Assembly (NCBI GenBank): GCA_024114885.1
Contig: CP099418.1
Coordinates: 744,001-808,000, forward strand
Direction of reading: 5' to 3'
Length of the DNA: 64,000 bases
From: Septoria linicola
Lineage: Eukaryota > Ascomycota > Dothideomycetes > Mycosphaerellales > Mycosphaerellaceae
A model generated the notes under the pieces. The model had not been told where the DNA came from and searched no databases. It saw only the letters and a program-made list of their open reading frames with translations. A program made the translations under genes and the position numbers. Positions 19,972 through 31,005 of this stretch are shown here, in pieces (within the stretch, counting starts at the first letter, position 1; each line of letters starts with the position of its first letter).

Positions 19972-22900
19972 ATGCCTACTACCTCTAACACCACGGGACG
20001 CTCCAGTCCTGTCGCCTTTCGCTCCCAGCACTTCCGCTACGCCAGCGACTCCAGCCTCGGCGTGAGAAGTCCCATCATGGAGCAGCCCGAGGGACGTCCG
20101 ATCCTCGACACCTTTGATTCCTCTGGCACAAACTCGAGTGGCAACGATGCCGACGAATACGCTGCTAATCAGGACAGCTATAGTGATAGCGATGGCGTGT
20201 CGAGTCGGCACTTCACCCCCAGCAGTAGCGTGGTGTATGGTCAGGACGAAGTGACGCCGCTGACCAATGTGTCGACGTATGGATGGAGCCAGCCGGGCTC
20301 GAACAACATATCGCGGACGAGCACGCGAGGCGCGAATGGCTCGACGGTGCCCGGCACGCCGGCTTATGATGGTATGCCGCCGAGCTCTGCAATGGCAACG
20401 GGTTCGAGGCGACCAGCGAACACGAGAAAAGAAAGCAGCAACATCTATGCCCCGAACCGAGGGCCTGCGAACTCGATGCGGTATGCCCTCAACACAAATA
20501 CCCGTCCCCGAAATGGATCCACGCATTGGCGACGACGAAATCCCAACGATGAGTATCGAGCACAAGAAAAGGCCTACGTGCAACGAATACGACAAGACGC
20601 CCCCGAGAACGAATTCTACACTGAACCGAGAACACCCAGCCTGGATTACAGTTCGGGCAGTGAAACGGACGAAGAAAGTCCCACCAATGCCAGTTACGTG
20701 GACCACGATCCCGCCGAGGTGGACACTCTGTTATATTATGGGAACGAAGACCTGGAGCCGTCTGTGGAGGAGCTTAACATACCCGCCAACAGAGAGCGAT
20801 TAGAGTGGCACGCCATGCTGGCAAATGTGCTGACGGGAGATGTGGTTAAGCAGGAGAAGAAGCGTCTGATTGGAGGTCCCGAACAGCAGGGCGACAACAC
20901 CCTGAAGACGGAAGTGTGGATGGGCGTCCGAGCAAAGACGTGTGGGCGTTCGCTTGCTGCGCAAAAGAGGTTGATCGAGGATGGAAGGTCAAAGGTCAAG
21001 CAGACGATAGAGTCCATCGTCGCGTTCGAGATCAAAGGAGAGGCCGAGGTCGGTCAATCACCAATGCAGCAAGTGCAAGATGTGGTCAAGAAGATTGAGA
21101 AGATCGAGGGACTGTATCCTACACGGCAGGCATTCGAAGCTGCACATCCACGAGCCGCGTCATCTGCCTACCGAGACACATGCGATGCTGTTATAGCATG
21201 GCACAACACGACAGAGCTCATCAACACCGAGCTTGGCATCCTGCAGAGCTGGGTGGGCAACATGGAGCTCGATTTCACTACTGCTCGTCTGCGGCCAGAG
21301 GGCGAACAGCATAACGAGCTCTTTGACGACAGTTCTTTCATCGACCGCATCCTGAAGGAGGACGGGCTCAAATCTCTGCAAGGTGACAAGAATCTGCTCA
21401 ATGGTGTCAACACGGTCATCCACAAAGCCAAGGCCACTCTCATTGCCAACGCCGAAGCCTTTTCGGATCGACATCTGCCCCCATACATTGAGGAACTGCT
21501 TACACTTATCAACTTCCCTAGTCGACTCATCCAGGAGATTATTCGTATGCGGCTTTCATACGCTAAGAAGATGAAAGACGCAGCTCAGCAAGGGGTCATG
21601 ACTGCAGAACAGATGATTTTGCAGTTTCAGATTCTGCTCCAATTGGCCGTGAGAATCAAAGAAGCATATCTCGTCATAGCTCAGCCTGAACCTGGCTGGG
21701 ATCTACCGCCTTGCATAGACGATGCATTTGACTCAGTCGTGCTTGATGCACTAAAGTTCTACTTCAAGATGCTCAATTGGAAGCTCATGGCCAACAAAAA
21801 CACATTCAAGGAAGCCGAAATTCTGGAACAAGAGTGGGACTTCTCCAACGAGCTCGGACGACATCTTGATGGAGGTGACGTTGAGGTCGCGGAGCAGTTC
21901 TCCAGCTTGACGTCTAAGTCCATGGGTCGACTGGCTGCGCACTTCGAGAAGGAACTGCAGAGACCTGCAGACGAGGTTGCTGGCACTGCTGAAATGGACA
22001 AGCGGTACAAATCCATTCTGGACTCTGTTCGTGTACGACAACGAAAGATCTTCCGATTTGGCAGAATCTTGAGTCAACGCTTCGAAAACGCCACTGAGTA
22101 CAATATCAATATCGAGAACGAACTATATGAGGACTTTCTGCTGGCACTCCGGTTGTCTGGCCACTTTCTGGTCGAGACGAATGCTGATAGTCCTCACGCT
22201 GTTGCCCCGGGGGAGAACGAGAAGACTGGTGGCAAGGTGTACATCCTCGCGAGTCCTGTGCTCAGAGACCGACCCAAGGACATTCAGAGCATGCTGGGTA
22301 CCTGCTATCACGCCGAAGACAGTCCGGAGGACCCGAGCAACCCCTATGTTCTGATACTACGTCCTGAGCTTCCACTCTTGTGGGAAGGCGACCGAATGGA
22401 CACCTCCCATTCTGGAAAGGAGATCCTGAAAGTGCCGCAAACTCTCGACTTGAAAACAGGTCGCCTGCGACTCGTTGCGGACGGTAGTTTGCAGCGCCTG
22501 CAGAACGCCAACCTAGCGTTTGCTGCTGCGACTGGCAATTTCGACTTGACTGTGCTCGTTGAGCAGCGTGCCAACTTGCCTCGTGTGAACCAGGAGTTGG
22601 CCAAGATACGAAAGACAGCACACAAGCTGTCGAATACTATCATGGACTCTGTGGCCATCGTGCGGTCCCAGACCGAGGCTGCTGGGCGCAAAAGCGAAAG
22701 TCAGGAGCTGATCCAGAACTGTTTCGCCTTTGCTACTGAGTTTGGTCAACGATCAGCCATCCACATGGATGCTCAGCGACGAGCAGTCAATCAGCACAAG
22801 TTGACGAAGCTCGCTCTTGACTGGGTCTCTTTCATCTGCGACGACTGTGTGGCTTCTGACCGCAAGACCTTTCGATGGGCTGTCGTGGCTTTGGAGTTCG

Positions 22901-24234
22901 CAATGGTCATGACCAGAGGTCAGAACATTTTATCCATTTCTGACGAAGAATATGCTCGACTGCGATCGAAAGTCGCAGGCTGCATGAGTCTTCTCATCTC
23001 GCACTTCGATATCATGGGTGCTCGAGGCACTGTCGCCGCTCAAGCAGAGAAACAGAGGATGGATGCAATGGTTGGCAAGCTTCGTCTCGACATCGGAAAG
23101 CTCAAGGACGATGAAGAGTCTTCTCGCATAGTACGCGCGCAGTGGTTGGATGAGCTCGAAAAACTTGATCAGATTCGCAAGGATCGCGAAGCAGAACGAC
23201 AAGCTCTGGGACGAGTGCTTGAGGACTCTAACGACGCCGATCGCGCTCTAACCCATCTTTCTGCCTCTGCTGGAAACGTTCACATCCGATGGCAGCAAGG
23301 TCAATTCGTGGGCGGTGGCACGTTTGGCAGCGTTTACGCGGCCATCAACTTGGACAGTGGCCATCTCATGGCTGTCAAGGAGATTCGATTGCAAGACCCG
23401 AAGATGATCCCCACTGTCGTGTCACAGATTCGGGACGAGATGGGCGTGCTACAGGTCCTGGACCACCCGAACGTTGTGCAGTACTTCGGTATTGAACCCC
23501 ACAGAGACAAGGTGTATATCTTCATGGAATACTGCTCTGGTGGCTCACTCGCAGGACTGCTCGAACACGGCCGCATCGAAGACGAGACTGTCGTTCAGGT
23601 CTACGCACTTCAAATGCTCGAGGGCCTGGGCTATCTCCACGAAGCCAGTGTGGTTCATCGCGATATCAAGCCTGAGAATATCCTTCTTGATCACAATGGT
23701 GTAATCAAGTTTGTCGATTTCGGCGCTGCCAAAGTCATTGCGAAGCAAGGCAAGACTGTGGTGGCCGAAGGCCCAAGCGGCAATGGAAAACAACGATCCG
23801 TTCAAGGTACGCCGATGTACATGTCTCCCGAGGTCATCAAGGGCGGGAGGCACGGGGGTCGGCTAGGAGCTGCCGATATCTGGTCTCTAGGATGCGTTAT
23901 CAGCGAGATGGCCACTGGCTCGCGACCCTGGGCGAACATGGACAACGACTTTGCAATCATGTACAACATTGCCAACGGCAACTCACCACAAATACCCACG
24001 AAAGAACAAATGAGTGAGGTCGGTCTGGACTTTTTGAAGCGATGCTTCGAACGTGACCCGGCGCAACGCGCAAGTGCGGCCGAGCTGTTGCAACACGAAT
24101 GGATTTCATCGATCAAGATTGCCCTGAGCCTGGATCCTGGTACACCTCAGACTCCAAGCATACAATCGGAGAGCTCTTATGGAGGTCTGGCGACGCCTAA
24201 CAGTGCCACGAGTACGAGCAGTCGACAATTCTAG
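19972..24234 (+). CDS. Ssk2/Ssk22-type MAP kinase kinase kinase of the HOG pathway
   Basis: A single-exon gene of 1420 residues. I choose ATG at 19972 (MPTTSNTTGRSSP); the frame is open 11 codons further but only from TTG. Residues 1-270 are disordered and Ser/Thr-rich. Residues about 280-1090 are a long helical regulatory region, as in Ssk2 where the Ssk1 response regulator binds. The kinase domain spans about 1106-1378: glycine loop GQFVGGGTFGSV, lysine in MAVKEIRL (K1136), catalytic loop VHRDIKPEN (D1231), DFG at 1249-1251, activation-segment exit GTPMYMSPEV and HEW at the C-lobe end. This kinase phosphorylates the MAPKK Pbs2, activating Hog1 under osmotic and other stress in the cytoplasm. 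A short serine-rich tail follows. Identity as Ssk2 type rests on the long N-terminal region plus the STE11-like kinase features. Confidence 0.93.
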   Translation: MPTTSNTTGRSSPVAFRSQHFRYASDSSLGVRSPIMEQPEGRPILDTFDSSGTNSSGNDADEYAANQDSYSDSDGVSSRHFTPSSSVVYGQDEVTPLTNVSTYGWSQPGSNNISRTSTRGANGSTVPGTPAYDGMPPSSAMATGSRRPANTRKESSNIYAPNRGPANSMRYALNTNTRPRNGSTHWRRRNPNDEYRAQEKAYVQRIRQDAPENEFYTEPRTPSLDYSSGSETDEESPTNASYVDHDPAEVDTLLYYGNEDLEPSVEELNIPANRERLEWHAMLANVLTGDVVKQEKKRLIGGPEQQGDNTLKTEVWMGVRAKTCGRSLAAQKRLIEDGRSKVKQTIESIVAFEIKGEAEVGQSPMQQVQDVVKKIEKIEGLYPTRQAFEAAHPRAASSAYRDTCDAVIAWHNTTELINTELGILQSWVGNMELDFTTARLRPEGEQHNELFDDSSFIDRILKEDGLKSLQGDKNLLNGVNTVIHKAKATLIANAEAFSDRHLPPYIEELLTLINFPSRLIQEIIRMRLSYAKKMKDAAQQGVMTAEQMILQFQILLQLAVRIKEAYLVIAQPEPGWDLPPCIDDAFDSVVLDALKFYFKMLNWKLMANKNTFKEAEILEQEWDFSNELGRHLDGGDVEVAEQFSSLTSKSMGRLAAHFEKELQRPADEVAGTAEMDKRYKSILDSVRVRQRKIFRFGRILSQRFENATEYNINIENELYEDFLLALRLSGHFLVETNADSPHAVAPGENEKTGGKVYILASPVLRDRPKDIQSMLGTCYHAEDSPEDPSNPYVLILRPELPLLWEGDRMDTSHSGKEILKVPQTLDLKTGRLRLVADGSLQRLQNANLAFAAATGNFDLTVLVEQRANLPRVNQELAKIRKTAHKLSNTIMDSVAIVRSQTEAAGRKSESQELIQNCFAFATEFGQRSAIHMDAQRRAVNQHKLTKLALDWVSFICDDCVASDRKTFRWAVVALEFAMVMTRGQNILSISDEEYARLRSKVAGCMSLLISHFDIMGARGTVAAQAEKQRMDAMVGKLRLDIGKLKDDEESSRIVRAQWLDELEKLDQIRKDREAERQALGRVLEDSNDADRALTHLSASAGNVHIRWQQGQFVGGGTFGSVYAAINLDSGHLMAVKEIRLQDPKMIPTVVSQIRDEMGVLQVLDHPNVVQYFGIEPHRDKVYIFMEYCSGGSLAGLLEHGRIEDETVVQVYALQMLEGLGYLHEASVVHRDIKPENILLDHNGVIKFVDFGAAKVIAKQGKTVVAEGPSGNGKQRSVQGTPMYMSPEVIKGGRHGGRLGAADIWSLGCVISEMATGSRPWANMDNDFAIMYNIANGNSPQIPTKEQMSEVGLDFLKRCFERDPAQRASAAELLQHEWISSIKIALSLDPGTPQTPSIQSESSYGGLATPNSATSTSSRQF

Positions 24235-25508
24235 GAGAGTCGCAAAACAGTGAGCGATTGTATCGGTAATACACAGATGAGCAGGAGTAGCAGTGACGGC
24301 GAGAACACCCTTCGCGAGCCAGACCGAATCGTCGATCGGCACTCAGCGAAGCTGACGCGGACGGGACGCCTAGGAAAAGGGGTAGAAATGGCAAAAGGGT
24401 GTCTTGGAGCGACGGTCAGAGGACGCCTGTTGAAGCGAGCCCTGGCTCGGACCTGGAAGCAACTAGTCCACACTGGAAGACCACCAGGGCCGCTTTGGAG
24501 GACATTGCAGTTGGAGAATACTGCCTTTGGGATCGAAGAGAGTCTGTCGATGTCATACCACCTACGCCTGAGGAAGACGAAGAGCAAAGTGGGAAGAGCA
24601 GCACGAGCATGATTTTGAGTGCTTAGAGCGATTTGGGTCGAAATTGGTACTTTTTGGCGACCTAATGACTTGGTTTTATCGGCTCGCGAAGAAGTGAACA
24701 TGGTATTGTTGCCAATTTTAACATGTGCATCAGCGAAGGCGTCATTTTTGCGGGTATGGCTTTCCTATGGTCGTGACGAAAGCGAAAAGAGCGTTTCGGG
24801 TGTGAGTGGTTGACCTTATCTCGTCAACGGATTCGATTCTTCTTGTTCTCGAACGCATATGTGCTCCATTACATCAAATTATGACCAACGTGTTGGACGG
24901 CACTTTCTCCAGTAGCTTTTGATCACATGAGCTGGTATGCCACTTCAAAGGCACAGACCCAGCTACAGTCATACCTCAAGCAATCGTTTCGGACATCGTA
25001 GCGACACTCCACTTCGATCTGGGCTTGCTCTATCCACTCGCGGGCGGGTCGTGTCGGCTTTCTAAATTACGTTGTTGTCGGCGAGATTGGGAGAACCAAG
25101 TGTGGACGAAATGATAACCGATAGCAGTGGCTCAGTGGTACGAAGGCACTCGGAAACAATAATGCCGTAAATGATTCTGATTTCAACGCGGCCTGGCAAA
25201 GACTTGAGACAGACTTTTCAAGATTGTTGTGGACGCCATTGTTTCGGCGAGCCCCCAAGAACTGGCATAGCAGTAACTTGTCACCTGTATCTTCTTTCAT
25301 CTGCCTCCGAGGCAAGATCGAGAGTGTTCCAAGAAATACCAGTCTGTCTCATCAAAATTCACCAAACATGAGAGATGATGAGACAAAACAGGTATGGAAG
25401 CTCGCCAAGTCACGCACGTCGCCTCGGTGCGAAGAGTGCGAGAAGTGCGGATCAGCACTCACATGTGATCCTGACCATCTCACTGTAATGCGAGACTAAG
25501 GATTATAG
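24235..25508. other. Intergenic after the MAPKKK gene
   Basis: 1.27 kb between the kinase stop and the secreted-type remnant. The first 390 bp contain a coding-like frame listed separately. The remainder, 24627-25508, shows no supported gene, apart from an acceptor-like ATTATAG just before 25509. Confidence 0.5.
24297..24626 (+). other. Coding-like open frame, possible alternative C-terminal exon of the MAPKKK
   Basis: This frame has no ATG near its start but is open for 109 codons to TAG at 24624. It reads like protein: a basic segment PRKRGRNGKRVSWSDGQRTP, then TTRAALEDIAVGEYCLWDRR and a PPTPEEDEEQSGKSS acidic tail. It lies 62 bp past the kinase stop. A GTACGA donor at 24210 with a GCGAG acceptor at 24303 would fuse it in frame to the kinase, replacing the last residues. 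Such a splice is only weakly consensus. Confidence 0.2.
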
Positions 25509-26009
25509 CTCGCCCCGACAGCGCCAGTCTCCACATCACATTCGCCAGTGTCCATACGCTGACAAACTGTCATCAGTGATCAGATCTTCTTCGTCTGGCT
25601 CCGTGGCGAGATAGACAACACGGTGGATGGATTAGGCCATCTCACCGACAACGCCGCTCTAGAGAATGCGACGCTCGACATCTCTCTATCAGCGCATTAC
25701 CCAAATGGCCAATATGACCCACCCGAAACGTATTCGATTCCTCTTCAGACGCGAATGTATCGTGCAGATGCCCACATTGCAATCCGGGATTCAACTGGCA
25801 CTCATGTAGAATACTTGACTGTGGACGGCCCCAACGATATTCTGGCTGACATGTTGATTCCCAGTCCATTCCTAAAGACGGGTGATTGGACGTTTGACGT
25901 TGTGGCTAGGCTTCCGGATGGGACGTGTCTGTTTGCTTTGTCGTTGACGCAGCGCTTGGAAGGGCGGCTAAGGGGTGGAGCGAGAGAAGATCAGGATGCC
26001 GTCCGCTGA
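25509..26009 (+). pseudogene. Frameshifted remnant of a secreted-type (possibly ML-like) protein
   Basis: Two frames read as one protein. The first (25509-25574) codes DSASLHITFASVHTLTNCHQ and then stops at TGA 25577-25579. The second, shifted by one base, begins around 25578 as DQIFFVWLRGEIDNTVDGLG and continues to TGA at 26007-26009, with CLFALSLTQRLEG near the end. Removing a single T at 25577 would make them continuous. The beta-rich pattern and paired cysteines (TNC and GTC) recall MD-2-related lipid-recognition (ML) domains, but this is a weak resemblance. No signal peptide exon is evident; an acceptor ATTATAG ends at 25508, so an upstream exon may exist. Either a pseudogene or a base-calling error explains the break. 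Confidence 0.45.
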
Positions 26010-26184
26010 TTGCCTGCATGCATTTCCGAATTGCGTAGAGAAAAGTCGAAGCGTAAAACTGCTATACCAGACTCCATGCGAAGCGCATGGCGCCAAGTAC
26101 AAGTATTGTGGCGAAGCTCATGATCAATATCACACCCCACATGAGCAGTAGTATCGTTCGCTCCAACATGCTTCTCCAACTCTC

Positions 26185-27758
26185 CTAGACTCCAGTCCTT
26201 CGCCTGCCACTTGATCGATCTCTGTCACCTGGGGTCACTAACGCCCAATGCACAGCATGATGTCTTGCATGGTCCGCATGAAAGTGTGCTTGCCGAAATT
26301 GTAAGCCTCGTCGTAGATCGACCGCACCGTTCCTATTGTGACGAGCATGAGCGTGAGTCTGAGAACGCAGGGGGCTGTCTCCAAAGTCGACCACTGCGCT
26401 TCGAGACTGCTGGGAATGCGGTCTTCTTAGAGACCTCCCGTCAATCACATTGTCTCGAACGTGATGAGCATGTCTATGGTGGCGTGCTGTCGGGGCTATG
26501 TTTGTCGCCGTGGGATCATGATGGAGATTTCTGCGACCGTCAGGAACTTGTGCTTCAAGCTGCAGGTTCCGCGCATTTCCATCACTCCCAAATGATCGTG
26601 ACTCCACAGGGCTCGGTAGCCAGAGTGAGTTCAAAGGAGCCCTGTTCATTTGTGCCCTTTGGGTTGCTGCAATGAGTGCAGCTATTTGCGCTTGCAACGC
26701 CTGTGCCAGAACCCGGTTGTTGGCGTGAGACGGATTTGATCGATGCATTGGCAAATGATGAAACCTTGAAGGCTCAGCGCGTGATGTGGAAGCGAGGTTT
26801 CGCGCTTCACCTGTCTGCTGCTCGTGCTCATGCCAAAAAAATCGTGGCGAGGGGCTCGTTGCGCGTTGCCGTGCGATTCTACCAATTCGGACTGGTTGTC
26901 TGGGTTCCACAATTGGCTGATTGACACGGCGATGGAATGCACCGGGACGAGCTCTACCAATCTGAGCGATCATGGCTGGTTGAGTCTCCCCAGGAAGTGC
27001 TTCGATGATATCTTCCTGCCATATCGGATTGCCGTGGTCGACGTGATTGAAACGGGGACATCGGCCGCGAACCCAGTGATTCGAGTTTTCTGTTGCAGGC
27101 TGACCGCAATTGAAGCAGAATTGCTGTGCACAGATGCACGTGACATGGTTACACCCATCTTGAAGCTGGACAGTCGACTCGCACCCCGGACAGATCTGGT
27201 AATCTTTACCCTGCTTCAAATGTTCAACGCGTGGGGTGATTTTGGCTTTCCTACAGCTGTGTAGACCGACGTTGTCCTCCGCAATGTGGTCCGAGCAGCG
27301 CAAGCAAAATAATTGAGAACAGTCTGGGCATGGCTCAGCTCGCGGATCCTCTTGCAATTTGCCAACGAACGTGTGGTCGCTGCGAGCATGCCGCTCTGAA
27401 TTCTTGCACAATACCTAGGCCATTGATTAGTCGCTTGATCATTCCTGGCGTGGAAGAGCGCGAGACATGTTCACGTCAGTGCGTCACTTACTCGTTGGTT
27501 CCATGGGATCAAAAACTGTACGGTCTTGCGACGATACTCTTCTGCGAGCTGGGGTTCGATGATGTGCTCATAATCCTCGAGCTGTAGTGCGCGGCCTGCC
27601 CAAACTGGTGGAAAGTTCTCTTCACTCTCCGCGGCGTACTGAAAGATCTGCCTGATACAGCCATGACATGCTGTGTCGTTGTCTATGACAACAATGGCGT
27701 CCGTCGCGGTCTCGTCGCAGCAAATTCCACATTCGCGGATTGTAGCCATCGATTCCAT
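26185..27758 (-). CDS. RBR-type (RING-IBR-RING) ubiquitin ligase, divergent
   Basis: Two exons, 27758-27492 and 27414-26185 (GTAAGT...CCTAG, phase 0), giving 498 residues. The N-terminal zinc module is ECGICCDETATD with a later ACHGC, a reduced RING1. An IBR follows: EPCPDCSQLFCLRCSDHI, then HSC. RING2 is complete: YQICPGCESTVQLQDGCNHV, then TCICAQQFCFNCG. The cysteine in QDGCNHV corresponds to the residue that takes ubiquitin from E2 in RBR ligases. The last 250 residues are disordered, rich in Arg, His and Gln, with ALQAQIAALIAATQRAQMN as a possible helix. Family members transfer ubiquitin through a thioester intermediate; the substrate is unknown. Its 3' end faces the remnant at 25.5 kb, 175 bp away. 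Confidence 0.85.
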
Positions 27759-28790
27759 AGCGAGAAGAGCCGAAGTAGGGTCAAGACCAGGATTCTTGCA
27801 AATGAAGGCAGACTCCGTATTGTTAAAGCTTCGATAGCTGGTGACTTTGTTCGCCGGTGGCTTGAGTGATCGTACGAGTGATTGGGTGGTAGTGCTTGAG
27901 CGCGCTATAAAGATTGTGGCTATAATATTCGGCCAAGGAATGGTATTGCGGGAATGCCAGATGACTTTCTGTGTGAGTGAAACTGCTGATGAGAAGTCAG
28001 TGAGACAAGTGGAAGAGTGGCCATCAGTGTATGTTCTGAGTCGGGAAGCAGGTAGGCAGCTGCTATTGTGCCACTGGCACTTGCTAAAACGATAGCAATA
28101 TCAGGAAGCGACAATGGCAGAGCTGTATGACCGACTGCTTGTTACGCCCTCGACTGGTGCATGAAACACACGCAGGCGGTCATTCATTGCGACGCTTGCA
28201 TGTGAAGCAAAATGACGTTAGCTCAAAAGATTCCGGCACTGAGCGCTACATGTGCTGCTGGTCCCGGACGTCTGATGCGAATATCGACCAGGTCAAGGCG
28301 CGAATCTCGAGCCTTCGATGCTAATCTCCCGCTTCCTGTACGCCCGCAAAGAGTGCAGAGACAGATTCTAGAGTGTTGATGTGCAGGACTGGTCGCCTTT
28401 CGTTGCCTGGAAGAAAGAGAGGGACTTGGCACGGGAGCTCGGACCGCTTCACTTCGCGTCGACCTCAAAGTGCATACACGGGCTCTTCACGCGCTCGAGT
28501 TCACAGCTCCTCTCCACCACTCTCGCACCCATCGAACGATCTCGACCCTCGCACACAGTCGTTGCTGGCGCAATAGCGACTTGCGACCAGAAGAAGAGAC
28601 GCCATTCCATCTGCAAGCGCGACAGCAGCAACACAGCACATCCAACCGAGCTTCGCGCATTAGAGACGCGGCCATCCGTGGCAAACGCCAGCCCACGATC
28701 ACAGTCACAGGCTTCTGCCTCGCAACGCGATGTGAGTGTTGTACATTCCAGCGAGACATTGTGCCTTGTGCAAATCACACAACACCCAGT
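27759..28790. promoter_or_regulatory. Divergent promoter region between the RBR ligase and POB3
   Basis: About 1 kb separates the two starts. The frame of POB3 is open for about 320 bp upstream of its first ATG, but without any ATG, and is best read as leader. A GTGAGT donor at 28731 could pair with the CACACAG acceptor near 28822, so POB3 may have a 5' intron. Confidence 0.45.
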
Positions 28791-30588
28791 ATGGCACCAA
28801 AGACCACTAACATGGCACACAGGGAGTCGTTCGACAACATCTACCTCGATCTCTCCAAAGAGCCTGGCAAATGCCGTCTCGCCGAGTCAGGATTGGGCTG
28901 GAAGCCTCCGGGCGGTCAAACATTTACCCTGGACAAGAGCGAGTTCTTGAGCGCGCAATGGAGCAGAGCTGCGCGGGGCTATGAGATGAAAATCTACGGC
29001 AGGAATCAAGGCGTCGTGCAGCTAGATGGCTTCAAGCAGGAGGTAGGACTGTGATGGGGGTGACGATGACATACTGGGCAGAGCTGCGCTGATTACCATA
29101 TAGGATTTCGAGACGATACAGAAGTGCTTCAAGGTGTGGTATGGCGTACCCTTTGAGCACAAGGAGCACGCACTGCGAGGCTGGAACTGGGGCAAGAATG
29201 AACTTGGACGAAACGAGCTGGCCTTTAATGTGCGGAACCAGCCCGCTTTCGAGATCCCATATACGGAAATCAGCAACACGAATCTTGCTGGCAAGAATGA
29301 GGTGGCAGTCGAGTTTTCGCTTCCCGCCGATGGAGAGGACACCGGCACGAATGGTCACTTGGGTGGAGCCCGAGCCAAGGGCAAGAAGATGGGAGGAGCT
29401 GCCGACCAGCTGACCGAGATTCGTTTCTACATTCCTGGAACCGAGAAGAGAGCGAAGGGCGACGATGAGGATGGCGAAGATGCGGAAGAAGAAGAGGCTG
29501 AGCAACAGAACGCGGCCAACTTGTTTTACGAGACGCTCATGAACAAGGCCGAGATTGGAGAAGTCGCAGGCGACACATACGCAACCTTCCAGGATATCCT
29601 CCATCTTACTCCACGTGGACGATTCGACATCGATCTCTACGAAAACTCCTTCCGGCTTCGCGGCAAGACATACGACTACAAGATCGCATACGACAGCGCC
29701 AAGCGCTTCTTCCTCCTGCCCAAGCCGGACGATATGCACCAGCTCCTCTGCATAGGTCTCGATCCTCCACTCCGACAAGGTCAAACACGATACCCGTTCC
29801 TTGTTATGCAGTTCAAGAGGGATGAGGAAGTGGCGATTGAGCTCAACATGACTGATGAGCAACTACAAAAGTACTCGGGCAAGCTTCAACCAAAATACGA
29901 GGCTCCAATCGGCAACGTTGTATCGAAGATCTTCCACGGACTTACTGGCAAGCGTTTGATCCAGCCTTCGGACCAGTTCGTGAGCCACCATCAGATGAGT
30001 GGTGTCAAGTGCAGCATCAAGGCCAACGAAGGTCATCTCTTCTGCCTCGACAAGGCCTTCCTCTTTGTACCAAAGCCAGCCACATACATCTCGTTTGAAC
30101 AAATTTCAAGCGTGACCATGAGCCGCGTGGGTGGAGCTGTTAGTGCCAGCCGCACATTCGACATCGCGGTCGCGGTGAAATCAGGTGGCGATCATCAATT
30201 CTCCAACATCAACAGAGAAGAGCAACAGCCTCTGGAGAGCTTCCTCAAGGCCAAGGGCATCAAGACGAAGAACGAAATGGACGGAGATACTGGAATGCTC
30301 GCTGCTGCACTTGCCAACGACCCTGACCTCGTTAGTAGCGAGGATGAGGAAGTTGTTCAGCGAGACAGAGGCAGTGCTGATGAGGACGATGAGTCTGTTG
30401 ACGAGGACTTCCAGGCCGACTCCGAATCAGATGTTGCTGAAGAATTCGACTCCGACGCCAAGAGTGATAGCGACGCTGGCAGTGATGCGGAGATGGCAGA
30501 TGCAGACGACGATGCGGGAGACGCCAGCGAAGAGGACACTGCAGCTAAAGTGGAGCGACCGAAGAAGAAGACTAAGACATCGAAGTAA
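28791..30588 (+). CDS. POB3: FACT complex subunit Pob3 (SSRP1 homologue)
   Basis: Two exons, 28791-29042 and 29104-30588 (GTAGGA...ATATAG, phase 0), giving 578 residues. A second in-frame ATG at 28812 (MAHRESFDNIYLD) aligns better with known Pob3 starts and may be the real one. Order: an N-terminal PH-like domain with LDLSKEPGKCRLAESGLGWK; a middle domain containing IRFYIPGTEKR, then FQDILHLTPRGRFDIDLYEN and the double-PH histone-binding region with GVKCSIKANEGHLFCLDKAF; then an acidic C-terminal tail from about residue 480 (DEDDESVDEDFQADSESD) with a final basic PKKKTKTSK. There is no HMG box, as in fungi where Nhp6 supplies it. With Spt16 it reorganises nucleosomes in the nucleus during transcription and replication. 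Confidence 0.95.
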
Positions 30589-31005
30589 GGCCGGAAGCTC
30601 TATACACTTGGGAACAGCGGAAAGAGGGGCATGGCTACTACAGGCTTGCTGCATATATGACTGGACTACCTGCAGTTCCTCACGCCACAGCACTGCCACT
30701 GGAGAATGGCGCTTCGCAAGGTGCTGGCGGATGCCTCCTGCAAGGGGAGCGGAGACATAGGCTTGCGCACATCAGGGAAAGGCTGCTGGTAGACATCGGG
30801 CCGATGGGAGCCCCAACGGTTATTGCATTGGAGAGGTGTATGTCGCACAGCTGGTCGACCGCCGAGGGAAGCAGGCACCACATAGCACATGACAGGGAGG
30901 TACGCAACGTCAAGAATTTGGATCTTGGAAGTCGCAACGCAAGAATGTCTTCAGCCATAGCAGCAAAGAAACGTAGCCAGCATATCCATTGCTTTCTCAA
31001 CACGT
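30589..31005. other. Convergent intergenic between POB3 and mitochondrial uL6
   Basis: It should hold both 3' UTRs. No gene or repeat is supported. Confidence 0.55.
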
